NCBI RefSeq assembly: GCF_018860565.1
Contig: NZ_JAHKPS010000018.1
Coordinates: 124,001 to 188,000 of the forward strand
Length of the DNA stretch: 64,000 nt
Source of the DNA: Winogradskyella psychrotolerans
GTDB taxonomy: Bacteria; Bacteroidota; Bacteroidia; Flavobacteriales; Flavobacteriaceae
Direction of reading: 5' to 3'
In this document: piece by piece, positions 35,258 through 46,184 of the stretch
Numbering within the stretch: the first letter of the stretch is position 1
How the letters are laid out: each line of letters begins with the position of its first letter
Notes under the pieces: model-generated
Database searches by the model: none
Seen by the model: the letters and a program-made list of their open reading frames with translations, nothing else
Told to the model about the DNA's origin: nothing
Made by a program: the position numbers and the translations under genes

Positions 35258-35573
35258 CACAAATAACGAGTAGTATGAGTCAGTAAGCCTCAACATTAAG
35301 ATGAAATAGTTGCTCCATGATTATGATATTAGACCTATAAATTTAACAATCAACAAGTTAACAAATAACTTTCTAAACAAAAAAATCTTATACTGTCTTA
35401 ATTCTTACCTCCAGGTTCTTGTATCTTGATTCTAAAAACCTTCCCACTTTACACACTTCACACTTTACACACTTCACACTTTACACACTTCACACTTTAC
35501 ACTGAACCCTGAACCCAATTCTAGAAATCCAAAAAATTCCGTATTTTACTACCTCTAAAAAGCTCAAAACCAA
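35258..35573. repeat. gene-free stretch with CACACTTTACACACTT tandem repeat
   Basis: 35446-35503 carries about three and a half 16-bp units (CACTTTACACACTTCA), followed by TGAACCCTGAACCC. The rest is AT-rich and shows no coding or RNA feature that I can support. Confidence 0.75.
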
Positions 35574-36377
35574 ATGTCCAGACAAAAAGGCATCCTAAAA
35601 CTCGTAGGCACCTTAAATGGAAAGTGCTTTTACCAACTCAATGGCCAATACATTGTACGCAAAGCCGTTGGGCCTTCAAGAGAGCGCATTAACAACGATC
35701 CAGCCTTTGTAAACATAAAACGCAACAACCAAGAGTTTGCAGCAGCATCACAATTATCTAAAGCCATCAGAAAAGGTTTAGCAGACAAAGCCAATCAATT
35801 CAAATACAACTATATGGCGAGTCGTTTAACTGGTTGTTGTCGTAAAATCATTCAAAAGGGGAGTGGTCCCTTAGGAGAAAGAGAGGCCAATCTATTCAAT
35901 AGCCCTTCAGACCTCATAGGTTTTCAACTTAATAGTAACTTAGCGTTCCACCACTTACACAACTCAAATACGAAAGTTTCAGCCAATACACAACGGACTG
36001 TAATTACAATAAAGTGTCCACAAAGCACAGCAAACCAACATCATAAAGTTCCCCAAAAAGCCACACATTATCAGCTTTCAGCAGCCATCAGTTGTGTATC
36101 TAAATGGCAATGGCATGCCAAAATAAAAGCGTATAAACCCACACATCCAAAACATAACACCTTAGGTGGCATTGTACAAAGTCAACCATTGGAACTACAT
36201 ACAACACACCACAATATCAGTCTGCAGTGGCAGGCACCAACACCAAGTGGCATTCCAACAGATGTGGCCATTACAGTATGGTTAGGCATCGCATATCTAA
36301 AACAGCAACACCAAGCATACCAAGCATACCAAGTATACCAAACCCCACAAGCCATGCAATGTATAGCCATAATCTAA
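35574..36377 (+). CDS. hypothetical Bacteroidota protein with a QAYQ-repeat tail
   Basis: 267 residues, no signal or membrane helix. The first ~80 residues (MSRQKGILKLVGTLNGKCFY, then INNDPAFVNIKRNNQEFA) match a small conserved protein family of Bacteroidota of unknown role, whose N-terminus (KG-IKLKG-IG-xFY) is recognisable. The C-terminus ends in a run of 9-bp DNA repeats encoding QAYQAYQVYQ. Its base use is richer in CA than that of neighbouring genes. Confidence 0.7.
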   Translation: MSRQKGILKLVGTLNGKCFYQLNGQYIVRKAVGPSRERINNDPAFVNIKRNNQEFAAASQLSKAIRKGLADKANQFKYNYMASRLTGCCRKIIQKGSGPLGEREANLFNSPSDLIGFQLNSNLAFHHLHNSNTKVSANTQRTVITIKCPQSTANQHHKVPQKATHYQLSAAISCVSKWQWHAKIKAYKPTHPKHNTLGGIVQSQPLELHTTHHNISLQWQAPTPSGIPTDVAITVWLGIAYLKQQHQAYQAYQVYQTPQAMQCIAII

Positions 36378-37030
36378 GCTCATAAAAATAAAAACAACGC
36401 TACATAATATTATGTAAAATAGAATACAGGCCAACTAACAACGCTTAAAGCCAGTAATAGCGTGGGCGCAATAGCAATCTGTTGTCATATCAAATATGAG
36501 GTTCACCCGTAGTTCCTTCGGGTGTCATTCGGGTATGCGTCGGGTGTGCTTCAGATAACACTCGGATAAGCTGTGTATCTAGTTAAAAACGAAATCAAAA
36601 CAATATAAACGGTATAACAGATGTAAGACACTACAAGTTCAAAACATATTAGACCAAACAACAAATCCATTTTACTTGCTTTTTTTATCAAACTATAAAG
36701 ACACCATAAAACATCTACAAGAAACTGAAGTGTAATAATTAGAATCACAACAAACCAAAAGTTTTAATCGTCCTGAGAATCGCGTAAAAAGAAATAAACC
36801 GTACAAATACTCAAATACGTAAAATATACCGCATAGACATAAACACCTATAATCAACTAAATATCCAAATCATCACTGTATAATTCTAAAATCTATTTTG
36901 TCCTATAATTTATATTATGTAAAATAGTATTTAAAACCATTAAAGCTGTCTTACTTCTAATAAAGTATCAAGTATAACTTATGTATTCTGGGAAATAAAT
37001 AAAAATAAAGGCCTATACGATTCCTATAAC
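36378..37030. other. 653-bp gene-poor intergenic region
   Basis: Contains a degenerate TTCGGGTGTCATTCGGGTAT repeat tract at ~36507-36553, with four to five copies of TCGGGT. A 65-codon minus-strand frame at 36551-36748 is hydrophobic but has no other support. No RNA gene or terminator is evident. Confidence 0.6.
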
Positions 37031-37276
37031 TTATTTAGAAATCTTGCTCACATTTACAGCAACTGGTCCTTTATCACTTTTTTCAACATTAAACGAAACC
37101 TTATTACCTTGTTTAATTCTGGTTTTAAGATCAGACTTATGTACAAAGATTTCCTCGCCAGAATCTGTAATGGTTATAAAACCAAACCCCTTTGCATAGT
37201 TGAAAAATTTAACGGTGCCTTCTTGTTGAGCCGTTTCTTTATGAGATGAAAATAATTTCTTAAGTAGTTTTAACAC
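37031..37276 (-). CDS. cold-shock domain protein
   Basis: 81 residues. A short basic N-terminus (~18 residues) precedes a single CSD with RNP1 KGFGFI and RNP2 IFVHKSDL. It binds single-stranded nucleic acid, probably as an RNA chaperone. It is one of three CSD genes within 13 kb. Confidence 0.92.
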   Translation of the reverse strand: MLKLLKKLFSSHKETAQQEGTVKFFNYAKGFGFITITDSGEEIFVHKSDLKTRIKQGNKVSFNVEKSDKGPVAVNVSKISK

Positions 37277-37459
37277 AGTAATTGTTTTTATTCAAAATAA
37301 GCATGAATTAGGTTACTATTCGTATCCAATTATAATACCAATGCTTCTATGTGCGGCAAAACTAACCATTTTACAGCAATTATGACAGCTATTAGAAACA
37401 AAAATGCGTTTTATAAATGTTAAGGATTATAAAAACAACATCTATAAAGACAACAAATC

Positions 37460-38344
37460 CTAATCCTTGCCAGTTATGTAATCTCCTGAAACATAATCAT
37501 CAGCATAGGCTTTGGTAAAATGTGCACCATATAATAAAATTAAACTCGAGTAAGATACCCAAAGCATAATAAGTATAATAGAACCTGCAGCTCCGTATGT
37601 AGATCCCGGTTCCATAGTATTAAAATAAAGGGCTAACAAATATTTACCTATGAGAAAAAACAACGTTGTTAGTGCAGCTCCTACTCTTACAGACGGCCAT
37701 GATATCTTGGCTGAAGGTAAATATTTGAACATCGTAGCAAATAAAATATAAATGAATCCTACCGATACTAAAAAGTCAACTACAAACACATAATCAAAGA
37801 GATTATCTGGCAAAAACCGATTCAATTGCTTGCTAAACGTACTGAGTAATGACGTTAATATAAAACTCGTCAATAATAAAAACCCTAGTATCAGAATAAA
37901 ACCAAAACTCTTTACACGACTCATTAAAGTTGCAACAACATCGTTTTTATAAGAGGGTTCTTGTTCCCAAATGCTATCTAAAGCAGACTGTAACTGAAAA
38001 AACACACCTGTAGAACCGTAAAGCAACGTACCAATACCTATAACAGTAGCAAAAACAGAGGTTTTCGCGCCACTTTGATTCGCAATCATAGTTCTAATTG
38101 CATCAGCAGCATCTGGACCAATAGCTCTCGAAATTTCACTAAGCAACTCCCCTTGTACAATATCTTCACCCCAAAAACTACCAACTACTTTTAAAATAAT
38201 AATCACCAAAGCCGGTAAAGATAACACCGCATAATACGCCACAATAGCACTACGCTGAAACGGTGCACCATCAAACCATGATTTACCAGCAGCTACTAAT
38301 AAACGTGGCAAATGTTGAATCTTAAAATTTTGTGTTTCACTCAT
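37460..38344 (-). CDS. YihY/virulence factor BrkB family membrane protein
   Basis: 294 residues from ATG 38344; the three codons upstream begin with TTG. Six membrane helices, with family segments AYYAVLSLPALVII near residue 42, YGSTGVFFQLQSALDSIWEQ near 110, LPSAKISWPSVRVGA, and MEPGSTYGAAGSIILIMLWV near 245. The function of the family is unsettled; it was once thought to be RNase BN. It precedes no obvious partner. Confidence 0.92.
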   Translation of the reverse strand: MSETQNFKIQHLPRLLVAAGKSWFDGAPFQRSAIVAYYAVLSLPALVIIILKVVGSFWGEDIVQGELLSEISRAIGPDAADAIRTMIANQSGAKTSVFATVIGIGTLLYGSTGVFFQLQSALDSIWEQEPSYKNDVVATLMSRVKSFGFILILGFLLLTSFILTSLLSTFSKQLNRFLPDNLFDYVFVVDFLVSVGFIYILFATMFKYLPSAKISWPSVRVGAALTTLFFLIGKYLLALYFNTMEPGSTYGAAGSIILIMLWVSYSSLILLYGAHFTKAYADDYVSGDYITGKD

Positions 38345-38431
38345 GAAATCCAATGTCGTTAATTTTCACCTAATCCCTAATCCCTAACACCTAATCCCTA
38401 CCTCCTAATCCCTGCGACCTACTACCTAAAA

Positions 38432-38938
38432 TCAAGCCTCACCTCTAGCCGGATAATCCTTATCCAATACAAATTTGATGGCATTAATCACATCATCCAA
38501 TCCTGGTCGTGCAAAAGGCATCGTCTGTATAGAAGCACAATACAACTCCTGATTTGGTCGTATAACAAACAATCCTGGTTCTATAAATGTATCAGGCTCA
38601 TCCTTAATACCTTTAGATATAAACAATCCCCATTGACGTGCTTCTGCTATAGGAAACGCATAACCTAAAGGGACATCAGCAATAGCCCATTCCTTATAGG
38701 TTTGCTTTGCTTTGGCTTCAGTATCACTACTTACAGCGATAACCTTAACTCCCAAATCTTGAAATTTAGATAGTTTGCTCTGTAACGTTTCTAAGTATGT
38801 TTTACACACCGGACAGTGAAGACCTCTGTAAACAATAAGTAATGTAAAGGCTTCGGGCTGCTGTTTACTTAGCTCCCATTCTGCTCCATTAACTAAATTA
38901 ATCTTTAAGTCTGGTGTTTGCTGTCTTGGTTTTAACAT
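38432..38938 (-). CDS. peroxiredoxin-like (AhpC/TSA) protein
   Basis: 168 residues, cytosolic. It has a thioredoxin fold with a CPVC motif in GLHCPVCKTYLETL near residue 56 and VIAVSSDTEAKAKQ near 82. The CxxC layout belongs to the AhpC/TSA-like subgroup, not classical 2-Cys Prx. It probably reduces peroxides or acts as a thiol oxidoreductase. It lies 78 bp downstream of nothing in its own direction and is likely monocistronic. Confidence 0.88.
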   Translation of the reverse strand: MLKPRQQTPDLKINLVNGAEWELSKQQPEAFTLLIVYRGLHCPVCKTYLETLQSKLSKFQDLGVKVIAVSSDTEAKAKQTYKEWAIADVPLGYAFPIAEARQWGLFISKGIKDEPDTFIEPGLFVIRPNQELYCASIQTMPFARPGLDDVINAIKFVLDKDYPARGEA

Positions 38939-39083
38939 CTTGTATTTGTTTTTTAATATTCAACTTAATTTTTAAGCGTCTTAATGTTATAAAATTAGAA
39001 AGAACACTAACCATACATTACCGCATTTAATAATAATCTTAATGGTATCGAAAGAAACACTTAAAACAGAACGCTTATAACGT

Positions 39084-39110
39084 AAAAAAGCCCATCACAT
39101 AGTGATGAGC
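39084..39110 (-). terminator. rho-independent terminator of the cold-shock gene
   Basis: On the minus strand GCTCATCAC-tat-GTGATGGGC is followed by TTTTTT. Confidence 0.85.
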
Positions 39111-39138
39111 TTCCATAATTTAGGTTAAGTAATATATA

Positions 39139-39330
39139 TTAGATAACTTTTACATTTACTGCGTTTAAACCTTTTTTGCCTTCTGTAAGATCAAATTCTA
39201 CGTCATCGCCTTCACGAATTTCATCGACTAATCCAGAAATGTGGACAAAATGTTCTTTGTTTGAACCTTCTTCGGTGATAAAACCAAAACCTTTAGCATC
39301 ATTGAAGAATTTTACTGTTCCTTTACTCAT
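39139..39330 (-). CDS. cold-shock protein (CspA family)
   Basis: 63 residues, a minimal CSD: GTVKFFNDAKGFGFI (RNP1) and EHFVHISGL (RNP2). It is the classic CspA size. It has its own terminator. A long leader upstream (39331-39531 shared with a divergent gene) could hold temperature control, but I see no defined structure. Confidence 0.95.
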   Translation of the reverse strand: MSKGTVKFFNDAKGFGFITEEGSNKEHFVHISGLVDEIREGDDVEFDLTEGKKGLNAVNVKVI

Positions 39331-39531
39331 TGTATTATATTTAATTTTAATAATTACTTAATAGCATTCAAATATGATGCCACAAATTAAATACTGTTAA
39401 TTATCGGATTTATAAGCGATTAAAAACAGCTTACCGATAAAACCAATCCCTACAACAAACAAGTTTGAGTCCAAATAGCTTTGCACATACCTTTGCTGTA
39501 GATTTCCCTCTATCTATTAAATCTAAATATT

Positions 39532-39795
39532 ATGGAAACAAAATTCTCTTTGTTTAACCAGATTAATAGTTTATGTTACTGGTTATTAGTATCAAGCGAT
39601 TACAGAACTTCAGTAAAATTAGATGCAGAAAATGACACTTATAGTGTTTGTATAAAACATTGTGGTGTAGAACTATACTCCAATACCATTAAAGGGTTTA
39701 GCAAAAGAAACGCTAACTTCTTAGAACACGAATTAGATGGTATGGTCGTTGGTTTATTACATTTAAAACAAAATGTAGAACAGAAATCTGCTTAA
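39532..39795 (+). CDS. small hypothetical protein
   Basis: 87 residues, soluble. Sequence such as LFNQINSLCYWLLVSSDYRT and KHCGVELYSNTIKGFSKRNA is not one I can place. It has a normal ATG start, an A-rich upstream region and its own strong terminator, which supports a real gene. It is divergent from the cold-shock gene. Confidence 0.65.
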   Translation: METKFSLFNQINSLCYWLLVSSDYRTSVKLDAENDTYSVCIKHCGVELYSNTIKGFSKRNANFLEHELDGMVVGLLHLKQNVEQKSA

Positions 39796-39812
39796 GTGTA
39801 GTGCAAAAAATA

Positions 39813-39861
39813 ACGTCAGTTAGAATGAAATCCTAAAAAGGAACCGCATTCAAACTGACGT
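39813..39861. terminator. bidirectional hairpin terminator
   Basis: ACGTCAGTTAGAATG (39813-39827) pairs with CATTCAAACTGACGT (39847-39861), with one mismatch. Inside is a smaller TCCT-aaaaa-AGGA hairpin. It lies between convergent genes. Confidence 0.8.
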
Positions 39862-39912
39862 CAATATATGTATTTAATTTCTGAGCTTATACTGCCGCTA
39901 ATAGTTAACTAA

Positions 39913-40902
39913 TTACCTAGCCAACTTACGAAGCGCGACCCATTGTTTTAGCATTTCTCTAGAATCTACAGCAGGATAACCTAATACCGTTTTCCCTGCA
40001 GCAACATCATTCATGACACCAGAGCCTGCTCCTACAGTAGCTCCTGAATGAATAGTAGTATGATCTTTTATAGAAGCCGAGCCTCCAATAATAACTCCAT
40101 CTCCTAAGGTTACAGAACCCGCTAGTCCTGAGCTTCCTGCCATAATACAAGAACGTCCTAGCACACAGTTATGTGCTATTTGAACCAAATTATCAATCTT
40201 ACATCCGTCACCAATAATCGTAGAACTAAATTTACCACGATCTACACAAGTATTGGCACCAATCTCAACAGCATTACCAATAACCACGTTTCCAATATGT
40301 GGAATCTTTACTAAGCCTCTACCATCATCACTCGGGCGATAACCAAAGCCATCAGCTCCAATACTCACATTATTATGAAAAATACAATAGCTGCCAATTA
40401 CAGAACGCTCTCTAATCACAGTACCAGACCAAACTACAGTGTGATCTCCTATGGTCGTTTCATCTAAAATAGTCACGTTAGGATAAATGATAACATTACT
40501 TCCTAAAACCACATCTTTACCAATATAAGAACCAGCACCTACTTTAGTGCCTTCCCCTATTTTAGCAGACTTATCAATAGTGGCTGAAGGATGAATTTCG
40601 GTTTCAAAATGTGGAGGTTTTGGAGTAAACGTCTCTAACAATTTAGCCATGGCCAAATCGGCATTCTTAACTTTAATAAACACACGGTTCTCTCCAGGAT
40701 CAATATCTATATTATCATTAACAATGGCTAAACTGGCTTTAGAAGTAGCCCATAAACCTGCAAACTTCCGATTACCAATAAAGGTTGCTTGGTTTTCGTT
40801 TGCTTTTTGAATTTGTTCTAATCCTTTTATTTTATTGGTGGTTTCACCTATAACTTCACCTTGTACAATGGCGTTTATATCTTCTATTGAAAATGATTTC
40901 AT
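39913..40902 (-). CDS. lpxD: LpxD-like UDP-3-O-acylglucosamine N-acyltransferase
   Basis: 329 residues. An N-terminal uridine-binding domain (~1-100) is followed by left-handed beta-helix hexapeptide repeats ([24 protein letters not shown] and so on). The catalytic His lies in [10 protein letters not shown] near residue 240, with [12 protein letters not shown] ahead of it. It adds the N-linked 3-hydroxyacyl chain in lipid A synthesis. It lacks the usual lpx operon neighbours, so it may be a second lpxD-like copy of a kind that Flavobacteria carry. Confidence 0.85.
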   Translation of the reverse strand: MKSFSIEDINAIVQGEVIGETTNKIKGLEQIQKANENQATFIGNRKFAGLWATSKASLAIVNDNIDIDPGENRVFIKVKNADLAMAKLLETFTPKPPHFETEIHPSATIDKSAKIGEGTKVGAGSYIGKDVVLGSNVIIYPNVTILDETTIGDHTVVWSGTVIRERSVIGSYCIFHNNVSIGADGFGYRPSDDGRGLVKIPHIGNVVIGNAVEIGANTCVDRGKFSSTIIGDGCKIDNLVQIAHNCVLGRSCIMAGSSGLAGSVTLGDGVIIGGSASIKDHTTIHSGATVGAGSGVMNDVAAGKTVLGYPAVDSREMLKQWVALRKLAR

Positions 40903-41102
40903 GAGTATTAAAATTGTGTGTTAATTAATTAATTAAAGACACAATATAATACTAAAATATGAAAGTGCTGTATTATGAATTTGAAGAGTTTTAAGAACTA
41001 CACTTATTTAAAACAAACCTTTGGTCCTTATGCTTTTTGATAAAATTCCATCAAAAACTAAAACTTTTGGTTTTAGTTTAAAAGTTTAGTGAACTCTATT
41101 TT

Positions 41103-42221
41103 TTACATTGTAAGTTCTTTAAACGTAATTCCTAAAGCTTTTTGTATCTCTAATACCTTCTGCATTTCACCAGGAATAATTAAAGCAATAGACTGCCCTG
41201 TTTTACCTGCTCTTGCAGTTCTTCCACTTCGGTGCGTGTAATAATCTAAATGCTCTGGTAATTGATGATGCAATACAAAAGCGAGATTATTAACATCAAT
41301 ACCTCGTGCAGAAACATCTGTAGAAATTAAAACTTGTAAACTTTCGTTTTTAAAAGCACGCATCACTTTATCGCGCTCCTTTTGTTGCATATCACCTTCT
41401 AAGGCGCCAACAGCAAAACCTTCTTGCTGTAATTGATGTGCCAATGCTTGTGTTCCCGCTTTGGTTTTACAGAAAATAATGCCTCTTTCATCTTGACGCT
41501 TGTCTAAGATGCGAATAATCATATTCAACTTATCCTTAATACTCGTATTTATAAAATGATGAGAAATGTTTTCATTAACTAAAGCATTTTTATTCACTTC
41601 TATTTTAACTGCATCTGGAGACATATACGTTTTTACAATACGCTTAATTTCTTCTGGCATCGTTGCCGAAAACAACCACGTATTACGTTTAGACGTATTG
41701 AATTTAAGGATTTTAGTTAAATCTTCTTTAAAGCCCATGCTTAGCATTTCGTCAGCTTCATCTAAGACTAAAATCTTAACTTTAGAAATATCCACATCAC
41801 CACGTTCTACTAAATCAAGCAAACGCCCTGGAGTTGCTACAACAATATGTGTGGTTCTTTTTAAGGCTTTAATTTGTTTGTCAATTTTTTCACCACCATA
41901 AACACCTTCAGCAAAAATCTTTTGGTCAATATATTTTGTAAATCTAAAAAGTTGCTTTTGTATTTGTTGTACTAATTCACGTGTTGGCGCAATAATTAAA
42001 GCTTGTACATCAGAGTTATTGGTATCAATAGCGTGTAACACAGGTAAGCCAAAGGCTGCTGTTTTACCCGTTCCGGTTTGTGCTAATCCTATTAAATCGG
42101 TTTTAGATTTTAATAAAATAGGAATTACGGTTTCTTGTATCTCTGTAGGATTTACAATATTAAGTTCTTTTAAACCTTTGATGTAATTCTTATGTATTCC
42201 TAATTCTGAAAATGATGCCAT
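41103..42221 (-). CDS. DEAD-box RNA helicase (RhlE-like)
   Basis: 372 residues, core only. Q motif at the start (FSELGIHKNYIKGLKELNI), AQTGTGKT, PTRELVQQI, TPGRLLDL, LDEADEML, FSATMP, STDVSARGIDV and HRSGRTARAG. It has no basic C-terminal tail, unlike many RhlE proteins. It probably remodels structured RNA in ribosome assembly or cold response, in line with the nearby cold-shock genes. Confidence 0.93.
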   Translation of the reverse strand: MASFSELGIHKNYIKGLKELNIVNPTEIQETVIPILLKSKTDLIGLAQTGTGKTAAFGLPVLHAIDTNNSDVQALIIAPTRELVQQIQKQLFRFTKYIDQKIFAEGVYGGEKIDKQIKALKRTTHIVVATPGRLLDLVERGDVDISKVKILVLDEADEMLSMGFKEDLTKILKFNTSKRNTWLFSATMPEEIKRIVKTYMSPDAVKIEVNKNALVNENISHHFINTSIKDKLNMIIRILDKRQDERGIIFCKTKAGTQALAHQLQQEGFAVGALEGDMQQKERDKVMRAFKNESLQVLISTDVSARGIDVNNLAFVLHHQLPEHLDYYTHRSGRTARAGKTGQSIALIIPGEMQKVLEIQKALGITFKELTM

Positions 42222-42313
42222 AGTCTTTTATTATGTTGCAAAGGTAATTTGTACTTTGGATAATCTGAAAATTTAAGTACAAAATTAAAATTTAGATAAT
42301 GTTTGAAGTGTAA

Positions 42314-43864
42314 TTACCAACTAATAGGTCGGTAGTCTTTTAAGAATTTACCAGACCAATGTTTACCTGTATTAATACCATCAAATAAAGGATCCAGTAC
42401 ACGTGCTGCACCATCAACAATATCTAAAGGTGGTTGAAAATCGTGTAATTCTTGTTTTCGTTTTGCTAATTCCGCAGGATCTTCGTCAGTTACCCAACCT
42501 GTATCCACAGCGTTCATATAGATACCTTCTTTAGCTAAACTACCAGCAGCGGTATGCGTTAACATATTTAAAGCAGCTTTGGCCATATTGGTATGTGGGT
42601 GACGGTCTTCTTTAAAAAAAGAATGAAACTTTCCTTCCATAGCTGAAACATTGATAATGTGTTTCTTACCTGTGTTCTCTTTCTTCATTACTTCAGATAG
42701 ACGATTACACAAAACAAATGGTGCTACAGAATTGACAAGCTGTACTTCAATCATTTCTGTGGTTTCAATTTCACCTAGTTTTAATCTCCAACTGTTGGTT
42801 TTTCTTAAATCCACTTGTTGTAAATCGGCATCTAATTTTCCTTCTGGAAAGACTTCTTGAGCTACTAAAGTATTATCAAAACTATACGGAATCTGCGATA
42901 ATTTAGCAGACGCTCTTAAACCAATACCTGGTTCTGGTCCATGCCAAGTTACTGGCATATTTTTATTAGAGGATGCTCCAGAAGTTAATTGTTGTAACTC
43001 TTGTAAACATTCGGTATGATCGTTTAGTAAATCGCGTGCAAACTTAGGTAACTCTTCTATTGGGCGTTCTTCGTTTGGCATTAAATGACTGTAAAAACCT
43101 GCTGGTCGCCTTACGGTCTGTGCTGCATTATTAATAAGAATATCTAGTTTTTCGTAGCGTTGTTCTATAAAGTTACAGAAAATTTCTACACTAGGAATAT
43201 GTCTTAAATCAAGACCGTGAATCTTTAAACGATGTCCCCATTCTGTAAAGTCTTCTTCTTGAGAAAAACGCAAGGCAGAATCTACAGGAAAACGTGTGGT
43301 TGCAATAACTGTGGCACCACCACGTAATAACATTAATGTGATATGGTATCCAATTTTTAAACGCGACCCTGTAATGACAGCAACTTGACCTTTAACATCT
43401 GCCGTTTGAAAACGTTTGGCATAGTTAAAATCGCCACACTCTTCACACATGGTATCATAAAAATGATGTAACTTGGTGAAAAGGGTTTTACAAACGTAGC
43501 AGTTTCTTGGGGATTCTAATTCTAACTGTTCTTTAGCTTTTAAATCGGCTTCAGGTAACAATTTAGGGGCTACAAAAATATGTGCTTCTCTTGCACTTCT
43601 GATACCTGTTACTTTTCTAGCATTTTTATCTCTAGCCGCTTGCTTACGTTTTGCTGCTTTTTTGGCGTCTTTTTTACGTCGCGAAAATTCCTCTCTACTT
43701 GGACGTGATAATTGTCCTGATGCTTTGATTAAAGCCGTACGTTGGGCTTTAGGAATTTCAAAAATTTGATTTGTATTAGCAACTAATCGTTCTAATATAG
43801 AAATACAGTTTTCAATCTCATGGATTGAAATGTCTTCTTTTGTATCGGAATTTTCGTTGCTCAT
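42314..43864 (-). CDS. SDR-family oxidoreductase with N-terminal zinc-finger extension
   Basis: 516 residues, twice the usual SDR length. A basic helical N-terminus (~50-90, lysine/arginine-rich) is followed by a four-cysteine cluster (CYVCKTLF then CEECGDF, residues ~122-145). The Rossmann core begins [14 protein letters not shown] near 155. NNAAQT supports the fold, while the usual YxxxK is hard to place (a serine at NVSAMEG and [12 protein letters not shown] near 430). It is a conserved enzyme with unknown substrate. Confidence 0.82.
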   Translation of the reverse strand: MSNENSDTKEDISIHEIENCISILERLVANTNQIFEIPKAQRTALIKASGQLSRPSREEFSRRKKDAKKAAKRKQAARDKNARKVTGIRSAREAHIFVAPKLLPEADLKAKEQLELESPRNCYVCKTLFTKLHHFYDTMCEECGDFNYAKRFQTADVKGQVAVITGSRLKIGYHITLMLLRGGATVIATTRFPVDSALRFSQEEDFTEWGHRLKIHGLDLRHIPSVEIFCNFIEQRYEKLDILINNAAQTVRRPAGFYSHLMPNEERPIEELPKFARDLLNDHTECLQELQQLTSGASSNKNMPVTWHGPEPGIGLRASAKLSQIPYSFDNTLVAQEVFPEGKLDADLQQVDLRKTNSWRLKLGEIETTEMIEVQLVNSVAPFVLCNRLSEVMKKENTGKKHIINVSAMEGKFHSFFKEDRHPHTNMAKAALNMLTHTAAGSLAKEGIYMNAVDTGWVTDEDPAELAKRKQELHDFQPPLDIVDGAARVLDPLFDGINTGKHWSGKFLKDYRPISW

Positions 43865-43894
43865 AACTATATTTTATACTAAGTCTACTCTTTT

Positions 43895-44344
43895 CTAAGC
43901 TTCCTGAAGCTCTTTTTTAGATTTTCTGTACAAATACGAATTGAAAATACTTCGCCTTGCAAAACGCATTTGTTTATCTGAATTTAAGAATTTAATAAAA
44001 ACTCCTTTAGGAACACCAAAATACTCATAAGTGCTGCCATCTAAAAATGTAATTTCTAAAAGCTGTCCTTTATGCTGAAAATCTAAAATGCTAGAATCTG
44101 TAATAGTAGCCGTATATTCTTCAAGGTTTGCAGCTTTAGTTTCTGGCGCAATGCTCACTAAGAAATGATACCCATCAATGATTTCAACACTCTTTAATTC
44201 AGCTTCTTCCTGTCCGGCGTCACCATCTTGAAATTTATCTGGATGCCATTCTTTAACTAAGTTTCTATAGGTCTTTTTTAAATCTTTAAGATTAATTGAA
44301 TCTTCTACAGAAAAAAGCTTTTTGTATTGATTAATACGTTTCAT
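43895..44344 (-). CDS. J-domain plus KTSC-domain protein
   Basis: 149 residues. Residues 1-60 form a short J domain with the HPD tripeptide in EWHPDKF, implying interaction with DnaK. Residues ~82-135 form a KTSC domain (LLEITFLDGSTYEYFGVP), a module tied to RNA or translation proteins. It lies 30 bp upstream of, and on the same strand as, the SDR gene at 42314, so the two may be cotranscribed. Confidence 0.88.
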   Translation of the reverse strand: MKRINQYKKLFSVEDSINLKDLKKTYRNLVKEWHPDKFQDGDAGQEEAELKSVEIIDGYHFLVSIAPETKAANLEEYTATITDSSILDFQHKGQLLEITFLDGSTYEYFGVPKGVFIKFLNSDKQMRFARRSIFNSYLYRKSKKELQEA

Positions 44345-44423
44345 TTATAGTGTTTTAAAATAAGGCGCGAAATTACGCTATTTTATAACACAAAATCATT
44401 TTAATTCTGTTTATTATAAACCT

Positions 44424-45977
44424 TTAATCCTCAGGAGGAAATCCGTGGATTTCTTCAAATTTCTCATCAAAATTAGTTCTTAAATACGAGTTTAATTTCT
44501 TCTGATAATCGTCTTTTAACCATTTTAAGAAGTTATAAGTACTTCTACTAATACATTTGGCATAAGTTTCAATACGTTGATTGATATCGTCCTTTAATAG
44601 TTTCGCTAATGCCAAAGCATCGTAAACATCTTCACTATTTTCTATACAAATTTTAGCGTGTTGCTCTATAGAACGTTCAAGTACTACTTTTGAAGATTCT
44701 CCACTATCTACAGCATCTTTGTACGTTTGCTTAATATCAAAATAAGTCTCTTCAGACTTAGAGAATTCTTCTTTGATTTCATCGGATAAATCGTGTTTAA
44801 AGTTTGATTCAATCGCTTCATCATCCTTAATACGATCTGCATACCAGTTTGGCGACTTAAAGATTAATTGCCAATCTAAATCTGCACCCCAAGGTCCAAA
44901 TCTATACAGGTTATTTCCTAAATCTATAGTTGTAAATTTCGATTTATTATTTAAAATACGAGAGCCACGACCAATCATTTGGTAATATAATGTCAAGGAT
45001 TTGGTTGCTCTGTTTAAGATAATGGTATCAATAGTTGGCTCATCAAATCCCGTAGTTAAGATACTTACCGATGTTAATATAGCATCTGGAGTTTCATGAA
45101 ACCATTGTAAAATTTGCTTACGTTGTTTCTTTGTCGCGGTGTTATCCAAATGCATAATTGGTAAATCTGCTTCTTTAAATGCATAATACACACTAATAGA
45201 CGTGTTAATACCATTATTAAAGATTAAGGTCTTCTTCCCTAGCGAATGTTTTTTATACGCATCAATTAGTTTTTGCAACATTGCTGGACTAGAGTATAAA
45301 TCTTCAGACGATTTTACGGTATAATCACCATTAGAACCCACTTCTAAAGACGTTAATCCCATATCGTATGCATAAGTCTCTGCTCTTGCCAAAAACTCAT
45401 TTTCTATAAGATTCTCAATCGTTTCACCTGTAATAAGTTCATCGTAATTATCCTTCATTGGCAAATCCTTATTTGAACTTAAAGGTGTTGCAGTTACTCC
45501 TAAAATAAACGATTTTTCAAAAAACTTAAAAAGTTTGGTAAATGAATTGTAATGCGCCTCATCAATAATGACTAAGCCAACATCAGAAATATCTAACATG
45601 TCATCGTTTAGTCTATTATTTAAGGTTTCAACCATGGCCACAAAACAAGAATAGTCTGCTTGATCATCTAAATTTGCCTTACTATTGACCACTTTATTTG
45701 TCACACCAAAACCATCCAACATCTTAGACGTTTGGTTACAAAGTTCTACTCTGTGCGTCATAATCACAACTTTCTTTTTGTGATTTTTAAGGTATTGACG
45801 TACAATTTCAGAGAAAATTACTGTTTTTCCACCACCTGTTGGTAATTGGTATAACAAGTGATAATCTTCGCGCTCTGTGTCAAACTTTTCGAAAATTTGG
45901 CTTATGGCTCCTTGTTGGTAGTCGTATAATTCTTTATCGGTTTTTTTTTCTTGAACTGCTTGATTTGTTACAGACAT
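44424..45977 (-). CDS. SF2 helicase (SSL2/XPB-like, type I restriction R-like)
   Basis: 517 residues. QLPTGGGKTVIF (Walker A), MTHRVEL, VIIDEAHYN (DEAH), GVTATPL, LIFNNGI, TGFDEPTID and MIGRGSRI make a full SF2 set. A C-terminal ~120-residue helical domain follows. It has no nuclease domain. It is probably a DNA translocase or repair helicase. It is the first gene of the 45977-42314 minus-strand run. Confidence 0.9.
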   Translation of the reverse strand: MSVTNQAVQEKKTDKELYDYQQGAISQIFEKFDTEREDYHLLYQLPTGGGKTVIFSEIVRQYLKNHKKKVVIMTHRVELCNQTSKMLDGFGVTNKVVNSKANLDDQADYSCFVAMVETLNNRLNDDMLDISDVGLVIIDEAHYNSFTKLFKFFEKSFILGVTATPLSSNKDLPMKDNYDELITGETIENLIENEFLARAETYAYDMGLTSLEVGSNGDYTVKSSEDLYSSPAMLQKLIDAYKKHSLGKKTLIFNNGINTSISVYYAFKEADLPIMHLDNTATKKQRKQILQWFHETPDAILTSVSILTTGFDEPTIDTIILNRATKSLTLYYQMIGRGSRILNNKSKFTTIDLGNNLYRFGPWGADLDWQLIFKSPNWYADRIKDDEAIESNFKHDLSDEIKEEFSKSEETYFDIKQTYKDAVDSGESSKVVLERSIEQHAKICIENSEDVYDALALAKLLKDDINQRIETYAKCISRSTYNFLKWLKDDYQKKLNSYLRTNFDEKFEEIHGFPPED

Positions 45978-46184
45978 AAATTTAGTTTCGGGTTAACTTT
46001 TTAGAAGTTGCAAATTTACAACACTTTGGTTCACAAAAAAAGTCTCAGAACAATAGATACCTATTCAATTTTATGAAAACGATCTTTTTGTTAGAAAAAT
46101 TCGCAGGACTTTCAAAAATTTAATTTTCAAATAATATTTATTATATATTTACGTTTCCAAAGTTTGTTAGATTATTTGCCCTCT

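Noticed and set aside
36551..36748. 65-codon hydrophobic minus-strand frame
   Set aside because: AT-rich region with no start context, terminator or recognisable family; could be a small membrane protein but unsupported.
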